Origin: Rosellinia necatrix
Taxonomy: Eukaryota; Ascomycota; Sordariomycetes; Xylariales; Xylariaceae
Direction: 5' to 3'
Assembly (NCBI GenBank): GCA_021209875.1
Contig: JAGYVD010000005.1
Span: 3,634,001-3,698,000 of the forward strand
Length of the DNA stretch: 64,000 nt
Shown: positions 35,338 to 46,703 of the stretch, piece by piece
How the letters are laid out: every line of letters starts with the position of its first letter
Numbering within the stretch: position 1 is the first letter of the stretch
Program-made: the position numbers and the translations under genes
Notes under the pieces: model-generated
What the model was told of the DNA's origin: nothing
The model's database searches: none
What the model saw: the letters and a program-made list of their open reading frames with translations, nothing else

Positions 35338-36180
35338 ATGGGGTGGTTATGGTCATCTGGGCCCCAGCCGAAAGGCAGCGCTCAAGGTATGAGCAATAGT
35401 GACCCCGAATCCCGGCCCGCTCCGTCGAGGGCCCCCGAGTCCACGTACAGCGATCCCGAGGTCGCCAAGTTCATGGCGCAAGTACAGCTAGAATTCGGAA
35501 GCGACAGCGGCGGCGGCAGTAGTAGGAGCAACAAGAGCGCCCCCCCAGCCCCGACGCCTAAAACGGACGCGGACCCAATCCCGTCCTCGTCCTCGTCCTC
35601 GTCATCCTCATCATCATGGTGGCCGTCCTGGAACGCGAGTCCCGCAGCCACAGAACGAACACATCCCACAGCCGCCCCGACCCAGGCCCCCCGGCCGTCT
35701 CCGTCCGCGGAGGGGGAGCTCCCGGAGCGTCTGGACCCGCTCTCGGAGGCGCTCCTGCCAACAACCATGTCGTGCCGGCAGGCCTTCGACCATGCCTTCC
35801 ACTGCAACAGCGTGGGCGGGCAGTGGACGGCCGTGTACCGCGCCGGCACCATGCGCTCCTGCAGCGAGCAGTGGGCGGACTTCTGGTTCTGCATGCGCAC
35901 GCGCACCCAGGCCCCCGGACCCGCCCGCGACGAGGCCGTCCGCGCCCACTACCGCCGCAGGGAGCTCGCCAAGTACGGCCCCGGCATGCCCAGCAGCACC
36001 GACGTCTGGGAGCCCCGCGCCGAGCCCCTCGCCCCCGACGCCGCCGCCTTCCGCGCCCGCCCCTACCGCAAGCCCGACATCGACGACGAGGAGTGGCGCC
36101 GCCAGGAGATCGAGTACAGGGTCCTCGTGCGCCGCATGCTCCAGGAGGAGGAGGAGGAGGGTAGAGGCCGGTCGACGTGA
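35338..36180 (+). CDS. Emi1/DUF3128 (PANTS-like) twin-CX9C protein
   Basis: Single-exon frame of 280 residues from MGWLWSSG. The C-terminal half holds the DUF3128 core, MSCRQAFDHAFHC...VYRAGTMRSCSEQWADFWFCMRTR. The two pairs Cys146/Cys156 and the later CSEQWADFWFC pair are each spaced by nine residues, a twin CX9C arrangement known from intermembrane-space proteins oxidised by Mia40. In yeast the family member Emi1 is linked to early meiotic induction. The N-terminal half is disordered and Ser/Pro/Ala-rich with a Ser run from TCC/TCG repeats (about 35583-35620). The last third is very GC-rich, unlike its first third. The stop is followed at once by an A/T-only stretch. Start alternatives: in-frame Met at 35287; I prefer 35338 because MGWLW starts are common in such small mitochondrial proteins. 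Confidence 0.85.
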   Translation: MGWLWSSGPQPKGSAQGMSNSDPESRPAPSRAPESTYSDPEVAKFMAQVQLEFGSDSGGGSSRSNKSAPPAPTPKTDADPIPSSSSSSSSSSSWWPSWNASPAATERTHPTAAPTQAPRPSPSAEGELPERLDPLSEALLPTTMSCRQAFDHAFHCNSVGGQWTAVYRAGTMRSCSEQWADFWFCMRTRTQAPGPARDEAVRAHYRRRELAKYGPGMPSSTDVWEPRAEPLAPDAAAFRARPYRKPDIDDEEWRRQEIEYRVLVRRMLQEEEEEGRGRST

Positions 36181-37800
36181 AAAAAAAAAAAAATAACAAA
36201 TAATAAAATAAAAGGAAAAAAACAAAAATTAAAAATTCAATAAAAATTCCAACTCTTTTACCATGTACATATATATATGCATAGCGAATCCCCCTCTCCT
36301 AGGCAGAATAGGGGAAAAGTGGAAACAGAGGAAACGAACAAACACCTTTGCTCCGTCTCTCGTGTGTTGGGCCATAAATTGGATGAGATGCAGTCTAATC
36401 GACTAGTTAATCGCTTTTGATATTATCCAATACAAATCCGTTTACCCTCGGGGTCCCTCCAAGCTAGTTAGTGCGCCAGACAACTCGTTCCGAGGTCAGC
36501 GATCTCAATCGGCGACGGGGAGACTCACCCCAGCCCCGTGCATGTTGTATACATATAAAGACAAATCACGTTTCTAAGCAGGGTATTTATTAATTATTAT
36601 CCAAGCATTTACAGGCCCTGTTAACTATTAACGCGCTAGGAAATGTTGATAACACTACCATACCGGAGTTTGTAGCAACTACAATTCAAATCACTAACGC
36701 CCTTCGACCAAACCTTCTTCTCGGAATTAAGTTGCCAACGGGTCAGATAGCTCGATCGACGACCTATCACAGGGGCTCAATCGTGATATGTTCTTTTTGA
36801 TACGATTTAGGAAATCAATCCATGCGATCTGTGTCCACGTAGTATCCCCGATGACCGACTTTTGAAAAAAAAAAAAAAGCTCGAGGGCACCCCGTAGTTT
36901 TTGGGAATCCCCGGCCTTCACAAGAGCTCGAACTACTAACCCTCCAACAATGGCCATAGCCTCCAAAAACGTTCGTCTTAGTCTTACCAATATCAACTTT
37001 ATGAATCAGAGACGTGGTGTAGGTATTGCGATAGCAGCGAGAAGCTAAGTCATGTTCGTTATTGCGTTCGCGTTTGCCTTCTTTTTTTTTTTTTTTTTTT
37101 TCCTGTTTTGTATAACTTCTTTTCATCTCGATTCCAAGTTATTTAGTTGACCACCCTTGAATATCCCATCGGAACGATCAATGTGCTGACCTTGATTCTT
37201 ACTAGTTACCCGCGGTGCTGACTAGAATCCCTGGAATGGTTGTGCTATTTTGTTGTAGTGTTGGTCAGTACCTGCGGACTAGACCAGCCTACTATCTCGT
37301 TGGGTCTTGTTAAGTATATGAGACGTAAAGTAAGCTTCTATTAGGTCAAATACAGACTTAGAGGGTAATGTCGGAGGTAAGAACACTGCGTTAAATTATT
37401 CTGCACATACCGGTATCTCATGCTCCCTTAGATGCGACTCCGTGAGGCTAGTCTTCTCCCGGATATATTCTCAACAAGAAATTGGAAACCATTCCATCGA
37501 AATAGAGGCTACTTTGATTATGACAGTCATGTCCATCGTCACATGGGTTTATGTTCGAATTAGGTAATTATAGATCACAGACACAAGTTTAGCTTTAAAA
37601 TTATTTTTCATTTCTTCATTGGGACGAATCCCTACTAAGGTACATCCATGCAAGTCGTCCAAACGCAACTTTTGTGTGCCTGTATCATTACCGCAGAAAA
37701 ATCTAGGTAGAACCGCATAACCCATACCGCCATTCGTGATGCCGTAGACACCAGATAACGCCGTAGAAAATCAAATAAGTCACTGGATCCTTCTGAGAAC
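36181..37800. other. Convergent intergenic region, A/T-rich runs
   Basis: Between the 3' ends of the Emi1-like and HSP70 genes. A13 and A/T-rich DNA lie at 36181-36255, A14 near 36867 and a T22 run near 37083-37102. No gene is supported; the minus-strand open frames at 36727-37126 are broken by these homopolymers and lack domains. Confidence 0.65.
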
Positions 37801-39304
37801 TTAGTCAACCTCCTCAACGGTAGGGCCGTCGTCACCACCAGCACCGGGGTGGCCGCCAGCGCCAGGGAAACCACCGGGGCCACCACCGGGCATGCCACCG
37901 GGCATACCGCCAGCGCCACCAGCACCGCCGTAGAACTTCATCATGATGGGGTTGGCGATGCCCTCGAGCTCCTTCTGCTTCTCCTCGTACTCCTCACGAG
38001 TAGCCTGCTGGTTCTCATCCAACCAAGATACGACGGAGTCGATCTCAGTCTTCAGCTTCTCCTTGTCACCAGCATCAAGCTTCTCGTCGACCTTGGAGTC
38101 ACCAAGAGTGTTGCGAAGGGAGTAGGCGTATGACTCGAGGCCGTTCTTGGCACCGATGCGGCGGCCCTCAGCCTCATCCTCGTCCTTGTACTTCTCGGCT
38201 TCAGCCAACATACGCTCGATCTCCTCCTTGGATAGGCGGCCCTTGTCGTTAGTGATGGTAATCTTGTTGGACTTGCCAGTACCCTTCTCAACGGCGGAGA
38301 CGTTCATGATTCCGTTGGCGTCGAGATCGAAAGTAACCTCGATTTGAGGAACACCACGAGGGGCAGGGGGGATGCCGGTAAGTTCGAACTTGCCGAGCAG
38401 GTTGTTGTCCTTGGTGCGTTGACGCTCACCCTCGTAGACCTGGATAAGGACACCAGGCTGGTTGTCGGAGAAGGTAGAGAAGACCTCGGACTTCTTGGTG
38501 GGGATGGTAGTGTTGCGGGGGATGAGCTTGGTCATCATGCCACCAGCAGTCTCAATACCGAGAGAAAGGGCAGCCACATCGAGAAGCAGAATCTCGTTGG
38601 TAGACTTGGAGCTAGTGTCACCAGACAGGATAGCAGCCTGGACGGCAGCACCATAGGCGACAGCCTCATCGGGGTTGATGGACTTGTTGGGCTCCTTGCC
38701 GTTGAAGTAATCGGTAATGAGCTTCTGGACGCGGGGGATACGGGTAGAACCGCCAACGAGGACAATCTCGTGGACCAGGGACTTGTCGATCTTGGCATCA
38801 GCCAAAACGCGGTCAACGGGCTGGATCGTAGATCGGAAGAGATCCTGGCAGAGCTCCTCGAATCGGGCTCGAGTAATGGACGTGTAGAAATCGATACCCT
38901 CATAGAGTGAGTCAATCTCGATGGAGGTCTGGGCGGACGAAGACAGAGTACGCTTGGCACGCTCGCAAGCGGTGCGAAGACGTCGGAGAGCACGAGCATT
39001 GGAGGAGAGGTCCTATGAAACAAGTTAGTTTCAAAGCTGGGAAAGAGGGAAAACTCTGGAGAGGAGCATCACGGAATATTGTTTACTCACCTTCTTATAC
39101 TTGCGCTTAAACTCAGTAACGAAGTGGTTGACAAGACGGTTGTCAAAATCCTCACCACCCAAGTGGGTATCACCGGCAGTAGACTTGACTTCGAAGATAC
39201 CCTCCTCAATGGTAAGGAGAGACACATCGAATGTACCACCACCAAGATCGAAGATCAGAACGTTGCGCTCACCCTCGACCTTCTTGTCGAGACCGTAGGC
39301 AATG

Positions 39305-39341
<37 letters not shown>

Positions 39342-39837
39342 TCAGGCCGGCAATCAGGCCGGAGTCCTTGGTAGCCTGACGCTGGGCGTCGTTGAAGTAG
39401 GCAGGGACGGTGATGACAGCGTTGTTGACGGTGCCGCCGAGATAAGCCTCTGCGGTCTCGCGCATCTTGATCAGGACCATGGAGGAGATTTCCTCGGGAG
39501 TGAAGGTCTTGGTCTCGCCCTTGTACTCAACCTCGACGATAGGCTTGCCACCCTTGTCAATGATCTTGAAGGGGAAGTGCTTCATATCAGCCTGAACCTC
39601 CTGGTCGGCGAACTTGCGGCCGATTAGGCGCTTGGCGTCGAATACTGTGTTGGCAGGGTTCATGGCGACCTGGTTCTTGGCGGCATCTCCGATCAGACGC
39701 TCGGTATCTGTGAAGGCGACGAACGAGGGTGTTGTGCGGTTACCCTGGTCATTGGCAATGATCTCGATCCGGTCGTCTCGGTAGACACCGACACACGAGT
39801 AGGTCGTGCCCAAGTCAATACCTACGGCGGCGACCAT
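37801..39837 (-). CDS. Cytosolic heat-shock protein HSP70 (Ssa-type)
   Basis: ATP-driven chaperone of the cytosol and nucleus. Minus-strand exons 39091-39837 and 37801-39012, one phase-0 intron of 78 nt, giving 652 residues. Starts [17 protein letters not shown]; the nucleotide-binding domain shows [37 protein letters not shown] and [11 protein letters not shown]. The substrate-binding domain follows (about 390-510), then the helical lid and a Gly/Pro/Met-rich tail (GGMPGG repeats). It ends in EEVD, the TPR-cochaperone docking motif that marks cytosolic members, and has no ER-retention or presequence signal. A heat-shock element lies about 220 bp upstream. A longer in-frame Met (40050) is ignored because the added residues are not part of the family and lie in a pyrimidine-rich leader. 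Confidence 0.98.
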
Positions 39838-41594
39838 GCTGGGCAAATGTGGCGGGATTACGATAAGGGAAAAAAGAACAGTGAGAACGCAAGCAGTGAT
39901 TAGATGTATAGGGGGATTTGGGGGTCCTGGGTATCTCTGCGAGGAAGAAGGAGAAGTTGGTGATGCAGAGAGGAGGAGTGAAAGTGTTGAAGATGTGAGA
40001 GTGCAAAGCCTTAAATGATTCTGTGGTAAGGTACTTAGGTGGACCCGCACCCTCTTCAGAAGCTTCTGGAATGAACCTCAGAGAAGGCGCGACATACAAC
40101 CTTCCTGCTGTTTCCAGCACCCCCTGGCGGAGGCTGTACTAGGAAATTAGCCACAATGGATTCCGCACAAGCAGAATTCACTAACACAGTAATTTTTTTT
40201 TATTCCAATACCTGTTTCTTGATGCCTTCTTTTTCTATGTGAATTAGAATCTTTCTACGATTTTTTCGAGCTGTGGTGGGGTAAAATGAGGTCACTATGT
40301 TCTCCCACGAACCCCGCCATGGATCATCTCGGAAGTACCTGCACTCCCCACGTACCGGAGAAGATACCTTGCTACCTGTCTCGGGTAACCTGTAGTGGGT
40401 AGGTGTGGGTAGGCGCCTAATAGCCCAAATCTTTGGGCAGAAAATTTTGGCAGCCAGCCGCAAGGCAACCTGACTCTGGACGGTTGCCAAGTGGAAACTG
40501 CATAAGTTATGTAGGGGAGGCGTGGCCCACAACGAAGCCTGAAAAAAATACCTAGTTACTTCCCATTACCTAGGAGAAAAAAAAACATCTACAGATCTAG
40601 CATAACTAACTAGTTACCACTATAACACATTATAACAATCTATGAGTAACTAAGTCTTATATGATTTAATCCTTAGACTATATTCAACCTGTGTTTATAA
40701 CTTAAGCCTATTTCTTCTTTATGATTTTTCTATATTTTTGTTATTTTTATAATAGTGATCATAGTTGCCTAAGGCATGGACTATTCTTTATACTTGCTCT
40801 TTGGTTGGCACAGTAGCAAGAATTATGGTACCTACCTGTTATCGCCAATTGCCAATCGCGTCGTTTTTGAAGGTCTTGCTTGCACTTCGTACCTGGGTAC
40901 CCACAGATAATGTAGGGTACCCCGGTACCTTCGATACTTTGGTACTTCAATAGGTACTTTGATACTCGAACCTTCCGAGTCGGTCAGAATTCAAGGTTGG
41001 CAGGTATGTAATCCGGCTGTCATGGCCTTTTGCTCAGGCACCTTGGCTGGAGTGATTTATTTTCCAACACCTGCCATAGTGTAGCATTCTCCCTCGTAAG
41101 CCCACATGATGTTTTCAGGCAGCGCCCGGGGATTTGCATCGGCATGATTTGCCCCTCTGAGGACATTTCAAAGTTGTTCGCTCGTATCTGACCTAACCGC
41201 TGGACAAAAAAATCTCTGCGATCGGAATCGCCACAAGACTAGATCCATAACCAAACTTACCTAGGTTAGATAGGTTTCATAAAGCCCCATACAAGCGCCA
41301 TTACAAGTGTTCAGACTTTTGATGAATGGGATGGGATAGAACGTTCTAGGGGGCGCGCGGGGAAGCTGGAAGTTGGGTCTGAATTAGGTAGGTTCGTTCC
41401 ACAACTGTGCGAGTGTCAATACGACCGGCTGAACTCTATGTTGCAATCATATCACTACTATTGCTGTAATCAAGAACTTTGTACTGCCACTAGCGCTATT
41501 TAGCATGTATGTACTGGCAGCTAGCTAGTTGGCGCTATTGGGGATACTCGAGAAACTACGTGAAGCTACAAGCCGCATCGGGCATCCACCCGAT
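39838..41594. other. HSP70 promoter and intergenic region
   Basis: Holds the pyrimidine-rich HSP70 leader (39838-40010), a heat-shock element (40058-40072), T10 near 40195, a very A/T-rich stretch (about 40580-40760) and GGTACC-rich DNA (about 40900-40970). No gene is supported. Confidence 0.65.
40058..40072. promoter_or_regulatory. Heat-shock element (three alternating nGAAn units)
   Basis: The sequence AGAAGCTTCTGGAAT is a perfect nGAAnnTTCnnGAAn array, the binding pattern of trimeric Hsf1; one more TTC lies just to its left with one-base spacing. It sits about 220 bp upstream of the HSP70 ATG, the expected place for such a site. Confidence 0.85.
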
Positions 41595-43012
41595 CTAGCA
41601 AACATGCTCGATCTGCTCGGGCCTGTCGTCGCGCGGGCCCAAGTCCGTCTTCAGCACTCTTCCAAACAGCTCGACCAGCACCTCGAAGCAGATCTTGGTG
41701 ACGGCCGGGTCGTAGCGGCCCTTGCTGAGCTCATCGCGGATGAAGGCGTGCTGCGCCCACGCGAACTCGTGGAAGTTGAACACGACACCGGCTGCCCGCA
41801 GCTTCTGCCGGATGAGATCGCGTCCCTCGTCAGAGATGTGCGTGTCCTTAATGCCGAAGATCATGGCTACTTCTCCTTTGATCTCAGCGAGCCTGTCGAT
41901 CGTGTGGTTGCTATTCGCCGGTCCCTCTACCGACGTGTCCCGCGCGGTATAGGGGCCTAGGGTGCGGAGGTGCACGTCGGTCGCAAAGAACGAAACGCAA
42001 GCACTAATTTTGGGATGCAGCTGTAATGAGTAATTGTAGTGTCAGCAAGATTACGTGATAAGCCGATGTAGGGGGTAATTGTCATCAGGTAGGCCGACAT
42101 TGCAAGCACACGAGCCAATACACGAGCCAACACCGGGAACCATGAATTAGAAATCTTACACTGGCTCGCAAAGAAAGATGGCCGCCCAGGCACATTCCAG
42201 TGGTACCGATCCTTCCTGAGCATGTCGGCAGGCTGAGTAGATAGTCGACCACCTTACTGGTATCCTCGTCGTATGATTGGAGCGTCTATTGATACAAAAC
42301 GGCGGAGGTCAGCAAGGCTGTTCAGGGGGTAGCCAGGCAACACAGCTTGGCCAGCTTACCTTCTTAATTTTCAATTCGTTACCCAGATCCGTACCAGGCT
42401 AGGCAGAACAGGTAGGCAGTCAGTAACCGTTCATTTCTGGTAACGTTCTCCCCGGTAGCAGGAGTGCATAAAAACTAGGCAACACAGCGGTTGCTGGAAA
42501 GGGTATCGTACTACGTCGTACGCCAACGCCTCCGGGCCAACGAAATCGTGGTAGGACGAGGGCGCGGCGACAATGTAGCCCTGTCCGGCTATCTGGCGGC
42601 CAAATCGCTCTACCGGGCCGGTCACTTATTGTCGTCCAGTTAGCAAGTGATGAGACGACCAGGTAGCTATGAGGTGAGATTGAATCATAAGCGAGTCAAT
42701 CATAGCTTAGTGCAAGGCGCACCTTGGTAGATCTCGCTAAACAACACGACACCAGGGAACCGGCTGTGGCGCTTCGTATCAGCTATCAGGTTATCACGCG
42801 GGTCTTTGGCTGGCAGGGCCTTCGTTGCTGCTGTACTCACGCATTTGGGTATTGGGCAATTGTGGGATGAAAGACGAAGATTCCTGTACACCAAGTCAAC
42901 ACCGATGCCGCCGAACAAGCCCCGGGCGGGAAAAAAAAAAAACCATACTCATGGAAGTCTCCTTCCCATCCACCGTCGTCTGCACATCGACATAGCTTTC
43001 GTTGATCAACAT
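41595..43012 (-). CDS. Dienelactone hydrolase family protein
   Basis: Alpha/beta-hydrolase of the carboxymethylenebutenolidase type; natural substrate unknown. Seven minus-strand exons: 42949-43012, 42841-42883, 42723-42763, 42512-42624, 42360-42398, 42160-42285 and 41595-42020. All phases close to 283 residues, the usual family size, even though three exons are only 39-43 nt. Starts MLINESYVDVQTTVDGKETS; family blocks RIFVFHPTIAQYPNARFPGV, SEIYQVTGPVERF and YIVAAPSSYHDFVGPE are each rebuilt only by these joins. The triad is Cys132 (GMCLGGH), Asp201 (KDTHISDEG) and His233 (WAQHAF); Cys in place of Ser is characteristic of the family. Next upstream on the same strand are the OPT transporter and an HD-domain protein. 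Confidence 0.93.
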
Positions 43013-43423
43013 GTTGAATGAATTTTGTCTCCGAGAGCGAAGAATCCTCTATCTACAATGGTAACAGAGAGTAGAAAACAGCAGGAAATAGAGCGCACGG
43101 TACCAATACCTCGATGTTTTATCCCATATCCCACCTTGGCCACTCAATCGTACGATATTTAGTGAGGGGTTGAGGGGCAGTCTGGGGGCGGTAGCAGGGG
43201 GGCCTGACTAAGCCGTGGTATAAGAATAAGAAGTTGGATGAAGAACCCGCACACGTAAATTAAGTTACTGGATCACTATAGTACCTATGCATGTTACACC
43301 GTCATATCGCTCCGATTGTACCTCCAGGGTTGTGTCTTAACCTAGCATTAAGTAGGGTAGTAGGTTTAGGTAGGTACGATCTGACGGGTCCCGATAGTGT
43401 GTTGATAGACGTCAGACATGTCC
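43013..43423. other. Intergenic region between DLH and OPT genes
   Basis: About 410 bp containing a short TAGGGTAGTAGGTTTAGGTAGG motif (about 43352-43373). Includes the DLH promoter. No gene. Confidence 0.6.
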
Positions 43424-45981
43424 TTATAAGTGGGGAACCCGGGCGCTCTGCAATATCAGATTCACAATGCTCAGGAAGCCCTCGCCCAGGATAAAGCCCT
43501 GTAAAACAGCTGTTAGTCGACCGGCAATGGGCATCGTCACATGGAGAACATCGAGCGTGTCGATGCTGAGCAATGAGGGTTCGCTTACAGATGCCAACAC
43601 AATCAGCGGCGTGTCGTCCTTTCCAAGACGGACTCTCCAATACCAATTCATCAACCCGCCAACCGTTCTCGCCAGGGTAAACGACGGCACGTTGTACATG
43701 CCTGGTGGATCAATTAGTCTGGTGACGTCCCAAGCAGGGTTCGGGGCAATATCGCTTACCAACCGCAACAGCAATCCCTCCGGGGATGTATGCGTGCCAC
43801 TTTTTCCCCATAGCTTTCGTCCTCAAGAGTGTGAAGATGGCAAATATAATAGCGGCGCCCATCGCAAACTCCCGCGCCATATACGGCAATCCTTTGCCCG
43901 TGACAAGCCTCGCGGTAAAGATCCATACATACGCCGTTGGGACTTGGAATAGCTCGCCTGGGACTTCATACACCGTCGTATAAAGCCTATATATCCAAGC
44001 ACTAACAACGGCACCAAAGGAAGCCCCAATAATCTGACCCCAGAACTGGGCCCTCGGGGCTGCACCGAGCAGATGACCCGTCTTGAGGTCCTGCATGAGG
44101 TCACCGGCTTGTAGGGCGCCAGCCTCGGAGACAGCACCGGCAATGAGATTGATGAGGACGCTGGCTTTGTTGGTTTGCGGTATGATGAGCGCGAAGAACA
44201 GCTGCGCGATCTTGCTGATACCCGAAACCGGGTTCAAGTCCGTTTCTCCCAGCGCACGTACTCCCATAATGCTAAGGACCATGGCCATGAAAACAGCAAT
44301 TATCGTGCCGTACAGGGGCACGAGATCTCCGAATGTAATGTGGATGCTGGCGACGCAGAAAATCACCGAAACCACTAGCCCAATGCTAACAGTCTTGCTC
44401 CCTACAAGCTGCTCGGGAGGGGCATCATCATGATCCCACACCCTTCTGCCTTGTTCTTCACCCGGGTTGGACAGGGTGCTTAGCCCATCCGCACTGAGTG
44501 TTGAGGCGCGACTAGTAATAGGTTCATCGCTAGAAACGGCGGTATACCCCGTAGGCTGACGTTGGAAAAGACCCTGAAGACCATCGCGGTCGTATTTTTG
44601 CTTGAGCGTCATGAATAACGCCGGACCATGTTCAATTACGGGACGCAAGGCGATCTGCCCGAGGCTAATCACCGCATCTGCCAACATGATGGCTAACGAA
44701 GTCCAGACGATCCATCCTTTGCTCCCGGTTTCCCAATCGCTGATCGGACCAGGCGCCCAACCCCGGTACTTCGCTAAGGGCGATAAGATACCCCAGCCGA
44801 CTACCGCACCTAGAAGCATGTGTATGGTTGTCGCCGGGCCCATGATGATGCCTTGGCCAATGTAGGCAAAGCTGGGGTTCAGTGTCCACAACCAAGTCTC
44901 GGCGGCGACGGTGCCGAATATAGGAAGGTTACGCAGGGTGGGGAAAAAGAATGTGCACAAGGTATAAATACCGGAAATACCAAAGGTAATTAGTAATAAC
45001 CTAATGTTGGCGGCCCAGTTCTGCTTCTTCGAGGAGGTGGTCCGGTCCTCATCATCGCTCACATCTTGAACATCAAGAATGGACTGGTTTTCTAGTGCCA
45101 GGCTCCCAAATGTCGCGGCTTTGGACGTGTCTAAAGCACCACTATTCTGGGTTGTCCCTTTACCATGCAGGACACCGATTAGCACGGCGGTACTGAAGCC
45201 ACTTGGGAATTTCAACTGTTCTTTTATGATGACCTGTCGTCGCCTACAGTAAAAGGTGAGCACATGTTGCCGTGATAATAGAACCCTAGGACGGCCTACA
45301 AAGGAACAGCGAAGACGACGCCAAAATAGCAAAGGCCGAGAGACCATATAATTAATTTCACCATGCTGAGGCGGATGGGCCCCTGTTCAGAGGGCTCCAA
45401 CAAGTATTCCATGGCGGGTAACTACAGGCGCTAAGAGTTAGCATCTTTAAACATGGATACAACGTTGTACGTATGCCCTCGTCAACATGGGGCCTCCCTA
45501 GTTCATCACTCGCCGTCCGCCGTCGGCTCAAAATAACAGAAGTTAAGCTCACCACTCCAACAAAGCCACAGCCCAGGGGCATAATGGCCATGCCTCCGGC
45601 AACGGATTGCACCAGCACGTTTTCGACGGGAGTGAAGGGGAAGCTCAAGTGACGTGACAGGGTGCGAAAGATGCCGAATCCAAGTAGACTCGCCGGCATG
45701 GTCATCATGCTGACCCAGCCGGTCTGCAAACCAAAGTACATGTTTGAGAAGACGATGACAAGACCGACGAGCAAGCCAGCCGCGACGCCGCGGAACGTGA
45801 AATGCCGGCCCTCGGGGAGGAACTTGATTGGGGGCCCGCCTCCGGCCGAGAAAGTTGGCGACCTCATATCTCTGGCATCTTCGCCCTCATCGTCGGTGTC
45901 GGGTTCCGGCCGAGGTTCTATTATGCTCAATCCTCTATCTGGAGCCATGGTGATTGCGGCAGGGTCATACGAAGACGGCAC
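43424..45981 (-). CDS. OPT-family oligopeptide/metal-chelate transporter (YGL114W-like)
   Basis: Multi-pass transporter of the oligopeptide transporter superfamily, closer to the YSL/YGL114W branch than to the Opt1 peptide branch; substrate not predictable. Minus-strand exons: 45553-45981, 45300-45421, 43760-45243, 43589-43701 and 43424-43498, giving 740 residues. After an acidic cytosolic N-terminus (residues 1-50) come the signature first segments FTFRGVAAGLLVGLVIVFSN and MYFGLQTGWVSMMTMPASL, then PAMEYLLEPSEQGPIRLS, VVFAVPLRRQVIIKEQLKFP and later ISKIAQLFFALIIPQ and AGALQAGDLMQDLKTGHLLG. A hydrophilic loop (about 375-440) carries Ser/Asp/Glu and likely regulatory sites. The last three exons contribute the final membrane segments. 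The second exon/third exon join (TT|GTAGGC to CTGTAG|G) restores AVPLRRQV. Same strand as DLH and HD genes. Confidence 0.94.
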
Positions 45982-46703
45982 GGTAGTAAGCGATGAGCGA
46001 TGACCGGGTAGAGAGTATAAATAATTGGTGTGACTGGATTGCTGTCTATGCTACCATGGTGAGATAGGTGTGAGATGAAGAAAGGGAAGACGGTGAAAAG
46101 AAGCCGCGGATGAGAGACGGTAAGTAGGTATGAATGAACGCCGCCTGCGTGGTTGGGACGGGTCGTGGCGACCCAGCCAGAGAGATGTCATGGGGTTAGG
46201 CTAGTTCCCGATAGGGCCACCCACATCTCTATACCCAATGCGGTTAGATATATATCCACATTGGCGCCACGTTAGATGCTTAACTGGTAAAGATATTCCT
46301 ATTAGCGCGCTGTTCTGTAGTGTAGTACCATTAATAAGCGCCATCAACATGATCAAACACCAACATACCTTATAGATATCACAAAATTAGGTATGCAAAG
46401 GTGGTGACACTCATTTTAGTAACTAACATAGATATTTCCCGTAATGCATCTAGTAAGTTATCGAAAATACCTTACTGGCCAAAATACAAAGGTATCTATC
46501 TATCTAGTGTATCCATGCAGACTGCATTCACTTACAAACTAAACTCTCATCCGCGATTTTCCAGCTAACCTCAACTAGAAAAAGTAAAACGGATTCGGAT
46601 CTATAATATCTTCTTGCCAACCTCAAACCAATGCATAAAATAAAAAAAATACTACTAGACGACTAGTAACATCAACCCACTCGCTCGCCCAACCACGTCT
46701 CCC
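45982..46703. other. Intergenic region, OPT promoter
   Basis: About 720 bp between the OPT start and the HD-domain gene stop. Short TATCTATCTA-like and A/T-rich stretches only. No gene. Confidence 0.6.

Noticed and set aside
36181..36255. A-rich tract as evidence of a LINE-type insertion
   Set aside because: No target-site duplication, no reverse-transcriptase remnant and no other sign of a mobile element nearby.
39838..40050. N-terminal extension of HSP70 to a Met at 40050
   Set aside because: The added residues are encoded by a pyrimidine-rich leader and are absent from cytosolic HSP70s; [10 protein letters not shown] is the conserved start.
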